64,000 nt of DNA, taken from Capsaspora owczarzaki ATCC 30864. Taxonomy: Eukaryota > Opisthokonta > Filasterea. Shown here one piece after another: positions 51,901-63,274 of the stretch (positions are counted from its first letter, which is position 1; each line of letters starts with the position of its first letter). The position numbers and the translations under genes are program-made. The DNA lies in contig NW_011887292.1 in the NCBI RefSeq assembly GCF_000151315.2, positions 3,398,241 through 3,462,240 of the forward strand. Direction: 5' to 3'. The notes below the pieces were generated by a model. That model saw only the letters and a list, made by a program, of their open reading frames with translations, searched no databases and was not told the origin of the DNA.

Positions 51901-51989
51901 GTCAGCTGCTCGTCATACGACTGCTTCTTGAAGACACGGCGCGTGTTGCTGCTCGACTTTGCGCCAGCTGCAGCTCCACCGTTACTCAT
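48936..51989 (-). CDS. Arrestin (visual/beta-arrestin-like)
   Basis: Exons in transcript order 51794-51989, 50418-50548, 50090-50284, 49911-50009, 49633-49884 and 48936-49517 give 484 aa. Both arrestin lobes are present. N-lobe: VFKKQSYDEQLTLYIPTREF, then VFVKLTGCFRYGNNDWDVLG and VPVYPPPEKYERI, with the phosphate-sensor-type FRYG strand. C-lobe: VEVALSRHLYYHGEPIEVEL, IKSIEIRLIQLLTLQMAD, and VHVTLHRALGNIKAKVPFTL. The C-tail is Ser-rich then acidic (LDDLGDWDEEDSKLSEEF). Beta-arrestins bind phosphorylated receptors and link them to endocytosis; a strict clathrin box is not obvious. The first intron (50549-51793) is 1,245 bp, the longest in the window. The FRYG-type N-lobe favours a true arrestin over an alpha-arrestin. 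Confidence 0.88.
50549..51793 (-). other. Longest intron in the window (arrestin)
   Basis: 1,245 bp, GT-AG. It contains several A-runs and a GC-richer block around 51190-51500 that has open frames on both strands without recognisable protein similarity. It could hide a regulatory element or non-coding RNA; nothing can be assigned. Confidence 0.45.
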
Positions 51990-52246
51990 TGGTACACAGC
52001 CGTCAACTTTTCAACCAAAAAAAAAAAAAAAAAAAAAAAAGTAAGAAGAATAAAGTTGTGCTTTAAAAAAAAAAAACGCAGACTGGTTTGATCCTTTTGC
52101 TTTGAACAAAAAGGAAGAGAAGCAAAAAGCTGTTTGACTATCGATCATGATTTTTATTAGTTAAGTTATTGTTGTTCTTTGAATCGTACTGCAGTCCATC
52201 TATTCTTCTTTTCTATATTTTTTATTTTTCTTCTGTTTGTTTGCTG
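51990..52246. promoter_or_regulatory. Divergent promoter region (arrestin / myosin I)
   Basis: 257 bp with an A-run at 52018-52040 and AT-rich sequence. No defined element. Confidence 0.35.
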
Positions 52247-55200
52247 ATGACTGTGGAAGCAGCCGCATCAGAGCCAGTCGCGACGGCGGTGGCTGAGGCG
52301 GAGCGCCCCGAGCCCAGCCCTTCCCACACGCATGCCGGCTCCAACGGCAACCTGGCTGCTAGTGCCGCAGGTGCAGAGGACACCGACGATCACCACAGCT
52401 ACCAGACTCGGTGAGGGGGTTTTTTTTTTTTTTTTTTTTTGGTTTTTTTTTTTTCTGCACAACCTGCAGAATGGATGAAGGGATGAAAGGGGGGAAAGAG
52501 GGGAGTTGGACGTAGCGCGACCCCGGCCGGATGCGAGTGCAGGTGTTTGCGATTGCACCGAGTCGGCTTGGGTCTGCTGCTCCTGCGCTGTTCGTGCTCG
52601 TTCTCGCGGTCAATGCATTCCCCAAAAGCGAAGCAACATTGAACAAACCGCATTTTTTTTTTTTCGGATTCCATCGATTTCATGGTGAACAATTCATTTT
52701 TAAATTGATTCGGCCATACGAAAAGTTCATCAACGGTGGCATTTTTGGTACCTTTTTGAGGCTTTTTTTTTCTTTGATTTTTTTTTCTTTTTTTTTTTTT
52801 CAACAAGCCTTCGTTGTCGCTGCAATTCCTGCCGTTTCGCTGCCACGTTGGCGAGTGCTCACCGCCCCGTCGCGAGCGCCCCGTGGCAACATGGCACTGA
52901 TCAGCAACCCCCAGCGCTTGCGGGAGTGCATCTTGGAATCCACGAACGATGTGTGCTGCCTCAAGCGGATCGTGAGGCTCTTTTTGATTTTTATTGGATT
53001 TTGGACCATTCAGGTTCTCTCTCACACACACACGCGCGCGCGCTGTCTCTCACCCTGCGCTGACGCCAGCATCGAGAGGCGAGCGTGTGGACAAGTGCGT
53101 CGCGGTGCATTGAGACCCGCGGCCACACTCTCCACGCCCTACTCTCAAACTCGCAGCATTTTCGATTTTCTTCCAGTTCTTTTTTTTTTTTTTTTTTTTT
53201 TTTCCTTCTCCTCGCTTCTCAAATGATCACGATTTGACACTTTTTCAAAAAATCCACTTCCCATGCATTGAATTTGCTTGTGTTGGTCTGCTTTGCGTTG
53301 CTGCCCTCTTGTATCTCACCCTCCTATCACACATTCCTTTTTGCTTGTTTGGGGCTTTAGCAACGTCGCCGATCTGGTCATGCTGCACAACCTCAGCGAG
53401 GACGGAATTGTCGAGGCGCTGCAGGACCGGTTCAAGGCCGATCGCATCTACTCGTACATTGGCGATGTGGTCATCTCGGTCAACCCGTTCAAGCCGCTGG
53501 CCATCTACTCGGACGAGGAGATTTTCGCCTACCGAGATGCCTACATTGTCAGCAACAAGGCCCCGCACATTTACGCGCTCGCCAACCGCGCATACCGCAA
53601 CCTGCTGCGCACCCACAAGTGCCAGTGCATTCTCATCACGGGCGAGTCGGGCGCCGGTAAGACAGAAGCCTCCAAGATCATCATGCAGTTTGTCGCAGTG
53701 GTGTCGGGCACACGGCAACAGCAAGTCTTTGATCAGCAGCAGTCGCAGCAGCGAGTCAAGCTCCAGCACCAGCAGGACATTGAGCGTGCGCAGCTCCTCC
53801 GCCACAGCATGATTATCACATCCAACACCGACCTCAGCCTCGCGGGCCTCGATGGCCATGATGTGGTCGCTCGTCACAAGAGCCTGGTTTTGGACGGCGA
53901 AGCCCACCAGCCCGACCCACACGCGGCACCCATCACTGCGGCCAGCGCTGCTGCTGCTGCTGGTGTTGTCGTGGCCCCGCCCAGCAATCCCAAGCGTCGC
54001 CCGCCGCCATTGCTCAACCGCGACGACTCGAGCCAGGAGAGCCACGCCTTCCTCTCGGTGGACGACCTCAACACCACCACGCAGGTGAAGCGTCAACTGC
54101 TCGAAAGCAACCCCGTTCTGGAGGCCTTTGGCAACGCAAAGACCTTGCGCAACGACAATAGCTCTCGTTTCGGCAAGTACATGGAGATTGAGTTTAACGT
54201 GCGAGGCGACCCGAAGGGTGCGCGAATCCAGACCTATCTGCTGGAAAAGTCGCGCGTTGTTCGGCAGCAAAAGAACGAGCGCAACTTTCACATCTTTTAC
54301 CAGCTGCTGTCGGGTCTGCCGTCCAGCCAGCTGGAGGCGCTGACCTTGAAGCGTGATCCTACCACCTACAAGTATTTGAGCGAGAGCGGCTGCTTTACGC
54401 TCGACAATGCTGACGACGCGCGGGACTTTAAGGCCACCGTGCATGGTATGCAGGTGGTTGGCTTTTCCGAGGAGGAAATTGCCGACACCTGGCAAGTGCT
54501 GGCTGCCATTCTAACCCTCGGCAACGTCGAGTTTTCCTCGAGCGGCAAGCGTGTGGGTGGCGATGCGGCCTCCGACGCTGCTGCGACAGCCTCGGGTCTC
54601 CTGAACGTGGCCACGACCACTGTCTTCCCGTCCGAAGCCGCCAAGCTGCGCGCTGCCGAGGCCGCAAGCGCCAAGGACAAGGATCTCCGGCCAGTGCTGG
54701 CCACGGCCGACACGTTTGCCACCGTTTGCAAGCTGCTCGACGTTTCCGAGAAGGACTTGCTGAATGCACTCACCTTCCGCACCATGACCGTCGAGGGCCA
54801 GACCAAAGAAACGTACAGCATTTCGCTATCAGTGGCGGATGCGCACGACACACGCGACGCACTGACCAAGGCGCTGTACATGAAGCTCTTCTCGTGGCTT
54901 GTCGATCGCATCAATGCCAACATGCAATGGAAGTCAAACCGCGTGCGTGACGGCAAGAAGCTCATCATTTCCCTGCTCGATATTTATGGCTTTGAGATTT
55001 TCCAGTCGAACGGCTTTGATCAATTCTGCATCAACTATTGCAACGAGCGTCTCCAGCAACTCGCCATCCACCTCACCCTTGAAAGCGAGCAGCGCGAGTA
55101 TGCCGAGGAAGGCATTGCGTGGGTGCACATCGAGTACTTTGACAACCAGGCCATTTGCGCCCTGATTGAAAAGAAGCCCGTGGGTGTCATTACGATTCTC

Positions 55201-58200
55201 GACGAGGAATGCCTCCTGCCCGACAAGACCCCGAACACGTTTGTTCGCAAGCTGGGCGAGAACTGCAGCAGCCATCCCCACTTTGCCTCCCACAAGATCT
55301 CTGGTGGTAACTCTGAGTTTACGCTGCGCCACTACGCTGGCGATGTCAAGTACCTCGCCAACGACTTTTTGCGCAAGAACAAGGACTTGCTCTTCAACGA
55401 CCTCGTGTCTTTGCTGCGCCAAAAGTCAAATTCGCGCATCATTAGCAAGCTGTTTGCCGAGCAAGCTGAGCCTGCTGCGGCTGTTGCCAACGCCGCAGCC
55501 ACGGCTGGCGCGTCTTCGCTCTCCAACGCAGCCGCTCCGGGCTCCCCGCGCGCGGATGTCGACGGCGCTGCTCCCATGTCGCCTGGCTTTGGTACGCACA
55601 CGGCAAAGTATGCCCCGGGCTCTGCGCTGGCCGCGTCCAAATTCCGCGAGCTCGACGCTGCCTCAGCCGCGTCCTCCAAGCACAACAGTCCGGCCAAATC
55701 GCCCCAGCAATCAGCCCGCGCCTCCCGCACGTCTGTTGATATGGGACAGGGCAAGTTGCCTCTGGGCTCCACGTCCACGGCAGTGAGCGCAGCCGCTGGT
55801 GCGTTCGGAGGCTCGCGCCGGCGACCAGAAACGCTCGCAGCGCAATTCCGCACGCAGGTGACCGCCCTGATGAAGACGCTGGCCGAGAGCTCGCCCCACT
55901 ATGTCCGCTGCATCAAGCCCAATGACACCAAGTCGCCCGGTGTTTGCGATGTGGTCTTGCTGCGCAACCAAACGCGCTACTTGGGTTTGCTGGAAAATGT
56001 CAAGGTGCGTCGCGCCGGCTATTGCTTCCGTCAGTCGTACCGGGCCTTCCTTGGTCGCTACAAGATGGCTTGCCCCGATATTTGGCCAGTGTACGTTCCT
56101 GGAGGCAGCGGGCCCGTCCCGGCGGATGAGCACCCACGCGACAAGCGCGCGCAAGAGCATCGCCGCGCTGCCGCCCTTGCTGCGGTGCTCGCAACAGGTC
56201 GCACGGCTGCCGAGCTCGACCGCGAAGCCGTCGAGCGACTCATGCTTCACCTCGATATTGCACGAACCGAGTATGAGTTTGGCAAAACCAAGATTTTCAT
56301 CAAGGAGCCCGTCACGCTTGTCAAGCTGGAACGGATTCGCGAACGCCATCTTGGTTGGACGGCTACCCTCATTCAGACGGCCTACCGCGGCTTTGCTGCC
56401 CGTCGTTGGTACAAGCGTGACCGCTCGACGCGGCTGGTGCAGACCGTTTGCCGCGGGTTTTTGGCCAGGCTCCGCGTCAAGCGCCTTCGTGCCGCCATCG
56501 CCCTCCAGACGGCGTGGCGACGATGCGCTCAACTTCGGTGGTACAAGCGTTACCGCGCTGCCACCGTGCTTGCTGCCACCTTCCGCGGCCACCGCGATCG
56601 CAAAGAGTACAAGAAGTTTTGTGCAGCGCGCTCGCTGCAGTCGACGTGGCGCATGTTCCGCGATCGGGTCGTGTTCCTCAAGGTTCGCACCCAATTGCGC
56701 GCTACTGTTATGCTGCAAAAGCACTTCCGCGGCTACCAGGTGCGCAAGAACTTCCACAAGATCAAGGCGGCGGCCGTCATTCAACGATATGTGCGCCGCT
56801 GGCTCTTCCGACGCACGCTCGCTGCCACATTCATCCAAAAATCGTGGAAGATGGTTCGTGCTGTGGCTGCCTTCCGTCGCACGCGCCGCAGCATCCTCCT
56901 CATCCAGGCCGTGTATCGGTTGCATCGTGCTCGGTCCGCCGCAATTGTCATCAGCAAAGTTTGGCGTGGACATCGCGTTCGCGCTCGCGTGGCCAGGTGG
57001 CGCACTGCGCGCAACAAGATTGTGCGATTTTACCGCATCTCCCGGTCACGCAAGTACTTTGTCCAATTGGACCACGCGTTTGGCCAGTCGCTGCCGCGCA
57101 CCCCGTTGCCAGCGCCGCCGACCGTCATGAAATCGTCCTGCACAGTCCTCCGTCTCGAATCTCGCTGGCGCAGCGCAATCGCTCGCCGTTATATTGCCGC
57201 CCTCACACAAGAGCAAGTGGACATTTTCCGCAAAAAAGCCCTGGCATCCGACATCTTCCTCGGCCGAAAGGAGAACTACAGCCTGTCCGTCAAGCATCCC
57301 TTCCAGAGCGATTACTTGCAGCTTGACAACCCGTTGCAAAAGCACACCAAGGGTTGGCGCAAGCTGGCGTTTGGTGGTAAGTGGGCAGTGTGTTGGGAGG
57401 GGGGTTTGTTTTGTTTTTTTGTTGTTGTTTTTTTTTTTTTTTTTTGTTAATGTTGTTTCGACTTGTTGGCGGTTTCCTTTCATCCACTAGGCATTCTCGA
57501 GCAAAACATGATCAACACCGAACTCATGTTCTCGGATCATGTCAACAAGCTCAACTCCAAGTTTTCGGTCGACCCCGCTACCATCATTGTCACGCGCGAC
57601 ACTCTGTACCGATTGCACCCCAAGAACTTTAAGCCCAAGACCAAAATGCGCCTTGTGGATATCAAGTTGCTTGCTCTCAGTCCATTTGCTGATGATTACG
57701 TTTTGCTGAGCACTCATGGTGAGGATCGTTGTTGAAGCGAGCCGAAGTGGCGTATTTTGCTCTTTTTCTGTTTTTCTGTGTTTCTTCTTCGTTCCGCTCA
57801 CTCACCGTGTGTCACTTCTTTCTGGACAGATTCGCATCTCATTATTGATTGCAAGCGCTATGTCGAGCTTGTCACGGTCCTCTCGACCCTTTATCGCAAG
57901 ATCAAGAACGAGCATTTGCCAGTTTCATTCACTACTCGGTACGATTCAACGTCACTGACACTCGGTTGGCTGTTCTATGCGCTTGCTTTTTTTTTTTTTT
58001 TTTTTTTCGTGTTATTTACATTGGCATTGTGTCTCTCGACCGTTTCGAACCACCGTTTGGGATTGCAACAAACAGCGAGGATTTTAGCGCCGATGGCCAT
58101 AAATGGACGGTCAGCTTTATGGCTGCCGAGAAAATCACCGAATCCAAGGTCACAATTCTCGAAAAGAAAAACCACGTGTCGATTCAATGCCCCGTGCGTG

Positions 58201-58328
58201 CGTCGGCATCGTCGTTTAATCTCTTCCTCAATGCGGCCGCAGCAACGGTTGCCGCTGGCACTGCTGGCCCCTCAAGCGAGGGTGCTGGTTTGACGTCGCC
58301 AAGCAGCGCACGCACTCTACATGCTTGA
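52247..58328 (+). CDS. Class I myosin with a very long IQ neck and TH1 tail
   Basis: Exons 52247-52410, 53361-57376, 57491-57718, 57830-57938 and 58076-58328 give 1589 aa. Motor at about 56-1045: NVADLVMLHNLSEDGI, IYSYIGDVVISVNPFKP, P-loop GESGAGKT, switch I NDNSSRFGKY, switch II LLDIYGFEIF and the actin-binding HYVRCIKPN. An insert of about 105 residues rich in Gln, His and Pro sits in loop 1, between the P-loop helix and switch I. The neck (about 1052-1292) has roughly ten IQ-type repeats (LIQTAYRGFAARR, LVQTVCRGFLARL, VIQRYVRRWLFRR). The tail is a TH1 lipid-binding domain (DNPLQKHTKGWRKLAF, IIVTRDTLYRLHP, LLALSPFADDYVLL) with no SH3. Myosin I links actin to membranes. A second large insert (about 740-880) lies before HYVRC. 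Confidence 0.92.
52411..53360 (+). other. Long first intron of the myosin I gene
   Basis: 950 bp. It has several T-runs. Between about 52801 and 53013 there is a GC-richer island preceded by a T-rich tract and AAG, open in more than one frame, with an in-frame GT at its end. It could be an alternative exon, but no family similarity is visible and splicing over it directly gives a normal myosin start. Confidence 0.45.
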
Positions 58329-58774
58329 TTCTGCTTTTTGTGGGTGTTTTATGCGCTATTGTAGTCGTTGTAATGATTGCTGTTTTTTTCTTGTTTTTTT
58401 GGTGCAAACAAAATCGCTTGTTTGTTTTTGTTGTTATTCGAACAAATTAGTTGTTTCATTTGTCTCGCAATTTCTTTCGTTGTAATTGTTGCTGTTCAAG
58501 TCGCTCGTTTCGCTCTTGCCTGTGAACAAATGCGCACGTGAGAACTTTGATTTGAAAAGTGATAATCAGCGATCTTGAGGTACAAGTTCCAAGCAACAAA
58601 ACTAAAACAAAAACAGCAAGAAAGGCAAAACAATGTATTGGTGGCGCTGCTTCAGATCAAGTGTCATGCGCATGTGCAGTGCTGTGTGTTTATGCAGTTG
58701 GGCCTCTGTTGATGGGTAAAGGTTAGCGTCGGGTGATGAATGCCAATCTTTCAAACACACAAAGTATCGGTCAC
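58329..58774. other. Convergent 3' region (myosin I / LSM5)
   Basis: 446 bp with both 3' UTRs. T-rich with TTTGTTTTTG words on the myosin side. Nothing else recognised. Confidence 0.4.
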
Positions 58775-59763
58775 TCACTCTCCTCCAGGAACCAACTGTG
58801 ATCGCGCAGATGCAGCAGTGCGACAGCATGCAATGATTCGAGTATTCCAGGTGAAGCAAGTGAGTATGATGTGACCAGGGGGACGACGCAAAACTGACAC
58901 TCAACCTTACCAAGCAAATGTTGTTGCCGTTGAGAAGAATCTGGTCCAGGTGCGTGGTCTTGCGTCCATCCGCCGTGATTTCACTGAGAGATGCATGAGG
59001 TGTTTTAGCAGGAGTAAGTCACGCAATATAGATCACACTCCGACGCCACACATGAATTCAACATGAAAAAATCACAAAATACAAACAATTCACTTACAAC
59101 TCGGTAACATCCTCGAGCACCATGTCTGTCGGTTCATAATAATCAATAGTTTCCAAAGCAGAATTCAAACACAGACGAACAGCAACAAAAGCACGCAAGC
59201 AGGCAAGCAAGTGGAGAACGTCAAGGAAGTGACGACTTGAACGATGAATGAAAACCAAAAGGCAGAACAGCAGCAAGCCAACAACTCGACCAATGCCAGA
59301 TGCAACAAAGCGCCATCAGGCATGCAGAACATGCAACAACATTTCATGAGGACATCAGCATTGCAGAGTGAGCTGGGGGGGAGCCGATGCTGACAAAGTC
59401 GTCAAATCCAAGCAGTGTTCCGACGAGCTCCTTCTCTGACTTCATGACGATGTGGATGCGCGATCCAATGCACTTGTCGATCAGCTCTGTTTGTGTGAGA
59501 CGAGTGGGTGCATTGATGAGTTGTGAGCCAGGACGCGAGGAAGCGAGCCAAATTTCAATGGCAAAGCACAATGGTGATAGCCCCCCCCCCTGGCCAAGCG
59601 TGATGCGTTGCACGAGATGAGGAGCAACATCGAGAGTGGTATTAGATTGGAAGCCACTTGTTGAGTTTGTGGGCGCGTTCGGAAGTGGGCGGGCCAATGA
59701 AGGCTGAGGACACTGACCCAGTGGGAGCATGTGCGATGGATTGACGACGTCCTCAGAAGCCAT
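58775..59763 (-). CDS. LSM5: U6 snRNA-associated Sm-like protein LSM5
   Basis: Exons in transcript order 59718-59763, 59391-59486, 59098-59125, 58911-58983 and 58775-58795 give 87 aa, close to the usual ~91. Sm1 is LIDKCIGSRIHIVMKSEKEL, then VGTLLGFDDFVNMVLEDV; Sm2 is LDQILLNGNNICLLVPGGE. All are near-identical to animal LSM5. It is part of the LSM2-8 ring on U6 snRNA and the LSM1-7 ring in mRNA decay. Exon three encodes only eight full codons. The second intron (59126-59390) begins with GC, not GT: reading exon two to GTC-A and resuming with AC restores the invariant FVNMVLEDV, and no GT donor does so. The gene diverges from ALKBH7. Confidence 0.9.
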
Positions 59764-60524
59764 AGTGTATGAGAGTCAATAGAAAAATAACAGGAGTGAT
59801 AAAAGTAAGTGATAAAGGTAGCAGGAATTCAAGTAGCTGGGAAGAAATGAGAAAAACAAAGGGAAGGAAATTGAACAAGGATTTTGGCTGGAGCAGCATT
59901 GGAAAATCTGGGAGAGTTGCTTGGAGCTCAGGTATCTGGCTGGCATTGCGAGTTGGAACGGATTGGATGCATTAAACTTGATCAGCTGTGAGTATTTTAT
60001 GTGTTTGAATGTTTGTTTGGCGTTGTAAACGTGTGGAATCGAGAGATTGGGGTCAAAATCGAGCGAAAAACGCTCCGAGCCCAAGGTCAGGCAAGAATTC
60101 ACTGAATGGAGCTCACATTACCTACGTTCTGCTGTACAATTCAAGTGGTTGTGGACTTGATCATTAAACCTTACATTAATTATCATGTACATTCATTTTG
60201 CAACTTGTCACGGCGATCTGAGCCTGCAAACAATGCAGTGGTCGAATTGGCGTTGTCTCGAAAATGAACACGATCAAACCCTGGGCAACTCTCAGCGTGA
60301 TTATCACGAACGCAATAAAAAGTCATAGAAAACCATATCTCCAATCAAATGATCACATCCGCAAGCGTACAGAATGCTCCACTACCAGTGGTACGGGCGT
60401 TGCAGTAGGACGCTTTGTTTTGGCGGCAAAATCCGCACTCACCTGACCAAGCTACACTCAGCAGCAGACAAAATTGTCCGGATCACACATTACACTTGAT
60501 AATACACATACACACTATATCCAG
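59764..60524. promoter_or_regulatory. Divergent intergenic region (LSM5 / ALKBH7)
   Basis: 761 bp, the largest intergenic gap. AT-rich, with no ORF that looks coding, no tRNA fold recognised and no strong repeat. It presumably contains both promoters. Confidence 0.4.
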
Positions 60525-61790
60525 ATGACTGGTCGAGCTCAGTCACAGTTATTGCATGCGTCGGTGGTGGCGATGCTGACGATCAGTCGACGCGTGGTTG
60601 GACGCACCTTGTCGCGCTGCTGGGCGCCATTGCCGACTGCCACTCGCGATGCAAAGTCACACGGCACCCGTCTCTGCATCATCGATAGCAGATGTGTCTC
60701 GACGTTGAGCGGACCTGTCATTCGCCGATCTCAGCACAATCCACAACTCGTCGACCTGACTCGGGCTGGTCCAACGTTCCATCCGGAAGGTCTGGTGGTC
60801 ATTCCCGACGCGATCTCACAAGAAGAGCACGATGCGCTCGTGGAAGATGTGCGAGGACCACTTCGCCGAATGCGGCTCGGTATGTGTGATGATGTTGTGA
60901 CCAAAGTCGAGGCGCGACCAAATGAAATTTCTCAGAACTTTGCTGGGGGGAAACGGCAGTATTACATGCATTGAATCCGATGATCAAAGTCGTATGTACA
61001 GTCCTTGGCGGCTGTCTCTTGATCCGGAACAAGAAGCACGACACGCACAATTTTTTTGGAAAACGCCCTGACCGACTTTACTTGAATTGGACAGAGCTCA
61101 ACCACTTTGACTCTGTGATTCGCGGATACAAAGAAATTACATTTTCCAAGTGGGCGCTGCCGGGGTCGCAGACTGTGATTGCACGAGTGCTCGCGTCCGA
61201 TTTATTTGCGCCAGGCACTCAACTGCACCCAAACCAACATGTGTTGGAGCTTGCACCCTCTGGTTACATTGCTCCACACATTGACAACGTCGAAGTAAGC
61301 ACATGCACGAATGATGCTCGCTTTTCTGACTGTTCCCGGGAGCGAAAATGACGATGAACACTGGTTTATGGCCCACTTTGCGCATGACAGGCTTGCGGCG
61401 AGTATGTCGCAGGAATTTCGCTATTGTCGGCCAGTGTTATGCGCTTTACATACAAGGATGAAGAAGTGCGTATTCTGCTCGAGCCACGGTCGATTTATTG
61501 CATGAGGTAACTGAAAGCGTGTATCTTTTTGTTTTGTCGTTTTCGGGCTTGGCTTGAGTTTGTCGAACTGACACTCATTTCCGAACTCTCGATACATTCA
61601 TCTGTGTACTTGAATCTTTGCTAGCCATGCCATGCGCTACAAATTTAAACACAGCATTGTATGCAACTCTAGTCCACCAGAAATCTTTGGGTCGAGGTCG
61701 ATTGTGCGCGATCGTCGCATCTCTGTTTTATTTCGAGACCAACCCAAGCCAGTTCCACCAGAGATGATGAGCGATGAAACCGATCCATAG
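60525..61790 (+). CDS. ALKBH7: ALKBH7-type mitochondrial Fe(II)/2-oxoglutarate dioxygenase
   Basis: Exons 60525-60879, 61095-61294, 61391-61506 and 61625-61790 give 278 aa. The N-terminus is Arg/Ser-rich without acids (RRVVGRTLSRCWAPLPTATR), a likely mitochondrial presequence. In-frame ATGs at 60474, 60525 and 60573 are possible starts; 60573 would give the neatest presequence. ALKBH7 signatures: ALVEDVRGPLRRMR, LNHFDSVIRGYKE, VLELAPSGYIAPHIDNVE with the HxD iron pair, ACGEYVAGISLLSASVMRF, LLEPRSIYCM, KHSIV with the distal His, and RRISVLFR with the 2OG-binding Arg. Animal ALKBH7 works in mitochondria on programmed necrosis and fatty-acid metabolism and acts on tRNA. Confidence 0.88.
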
Positions 61791-61927
61791 GCATGGCATG
61801 GCATGGCACGGCAGGGCATTGCGAGCGCTGCTCCTTTGGTGATAAGGTTTCCTCACAATTCAATAAACTCCAAAACGCACCCACGTCTCAGTCATATTCT
61901 TCTACTCGAGTCGAGCCAGTATTACTT

Positions 61928-62992
61928 ATGTCTTCCAATCAAGCCAAGAAGGGCGGGTTTGCTGCCACCAACCCGGACCGCCAGCAAGAAATTTACAAGC
62001 TGATGGGCGTCTACCAAGCCAAAGGCATGGATGGTACGTCAACTCGCGCTGACGCATAAGTTTTTTGGCTATTGCAGCGAGAAAAATAGGACAACAGGAA
62101 TCGGGGAAGAGGCGGGGGGCATCAGTTGAAACAAAGCGACGTGCACGGTGAGCGAGAAGAACGCGCTCATGGCACGACGTTGTTCTGTTCTCTAGCCGAC
62201 GGCATGCAACATGTCAGTGAAGCGCTACTAATCCCCGCGTCATTGTGGATGGAACGAGCGCCATTCAAAACCCCGGAGAAAAAGACCGACAAAACTGACA
62301 ATAAGAATTAAAAACAAAAAGTCGCTACGTTTTTCTTTCAAGTCTCCGTGATGACGAGCACACAAAAGCACACCGACTTCCATCTCCATCCACTCTACAA
62401 GAATCAGGCACAAGTATTCTAACACGTCTCGCCAAAGGAGCACGAGCAGGCTAGGGAATGGATTGTCGTCGTCGGTCATCCAGCGTTCATTGTCGAATCG
62501 CTATTTTTTTGTTATTGTTTTTCGTTCGACTTTTTCTCCCTTTCGGAATTTCAGTAACGATGCCTCTTCTTCATCACAAACGAATCGATGGACATTAATT
62601 TGATGCACAACGGTATGAATTGGAACAAACCAAACCAAATTTGACCATCGTTCTTGTTTTTTGTTTTTTTCCTGTTCCGACAATACACAGATCCGGTCAT
62701 TCGTGCGAACTGGGATTACCGCAACATGTCCGAGTTCCACGCTCCGCGCCAGAATGCCGTCTCATTTGAGATTGGCGTGCACGGGGGCATGGCCAAGCCC
62801 GAGCGTCGCGCTTCAAGTGAGCAGCTCCCTGCGGCGCAGGACGTTCTGACAACCAGCATGGGTGCGCCAAGTCTCATCCCGACTGGGATTTCCCAATCGT
62901 CCGTCAAAGGATCAGAGATGGTTCCTCCTCCTGCGAGCCTTGCGAACACTAGCAAGTCTACCTGGCAGGGTCCTTCAACCGTTCGCAATTAA
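61928..62992 (+). CDS. Small two-exon protein of unknown function (135 aa)
   Basis: Exons 61928-62033 and 62691-62992, with a 657-bp GT-AG intron. Not recognised. The N-terminal half looks folded or conserved-like: NPDRQQEIYKLMGVYQAKGM, then DPVIRANWDYRNMSEFHAP and NAVSFEIGVHGGM. The C-terminal half is Ser/Pro-rich and probably disordered. No signal peptide, membrane segment or metal motif. The frame is kept across the splice, and exon codon use resembles the other genes, so it is probably a real gene. The upstream gap to ALKBH7 is only 137 bp and starts with GGCAT-type tandem units. Confidence 0.65.
62034..62690 (+). other. Intron of the unknown 135-aa gene
   Basis: 657 bp, GT-AG. Its length equals more than half the gene. 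Nothing recognised inside. Confidence 0.45.
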
Positions 62993-63176
62993 ACCCAGTG
63001 GCAATCGACCCGCTCCTCGGTTTTCGGTGTTCATGCGTTGTTTGATCTACTTGGTCCCGATTGGCAAGCGCGTGCAGGTGCACGCTTGCGGGGGTGGGGT
63101 GGGGTGAAAATGGTTGTTCCAAGCCGTCTGGAATGGTGTGAATAGAAAAATGTCTTTTTTGGTGTTGCAAGACAAC

Positions 63177-63182
63177 AATAAA
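63177..63182 (+). terminator. Possible poly(A) signal AATAAA
   Basis: 185 nt past the TAA of the unknown 135-aa gene, in the convergent gap before the minus-strand gene at 63275. Confidence 0.35.
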
Positions 63183-63274
63183 CCATTCAAAAGGTGGGGA
63201 TAATTTATGATAACAAAACACAAGAATAACAAAACAACACTGCGCCACAAAAATGCCAATCGCAACTACGAGAG

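Noticed and set aside
55711-56973. 420-codon minus-strand frame opposite the myosin neck
   Set aside because: Shadow of the IQ region; no recognisable domain.
59764-60524. Small ORFs of 60-108 codons in the LSM5/ALKBH7 gap
   Set aside because: Short, AT-rich and without similarity or splice support.
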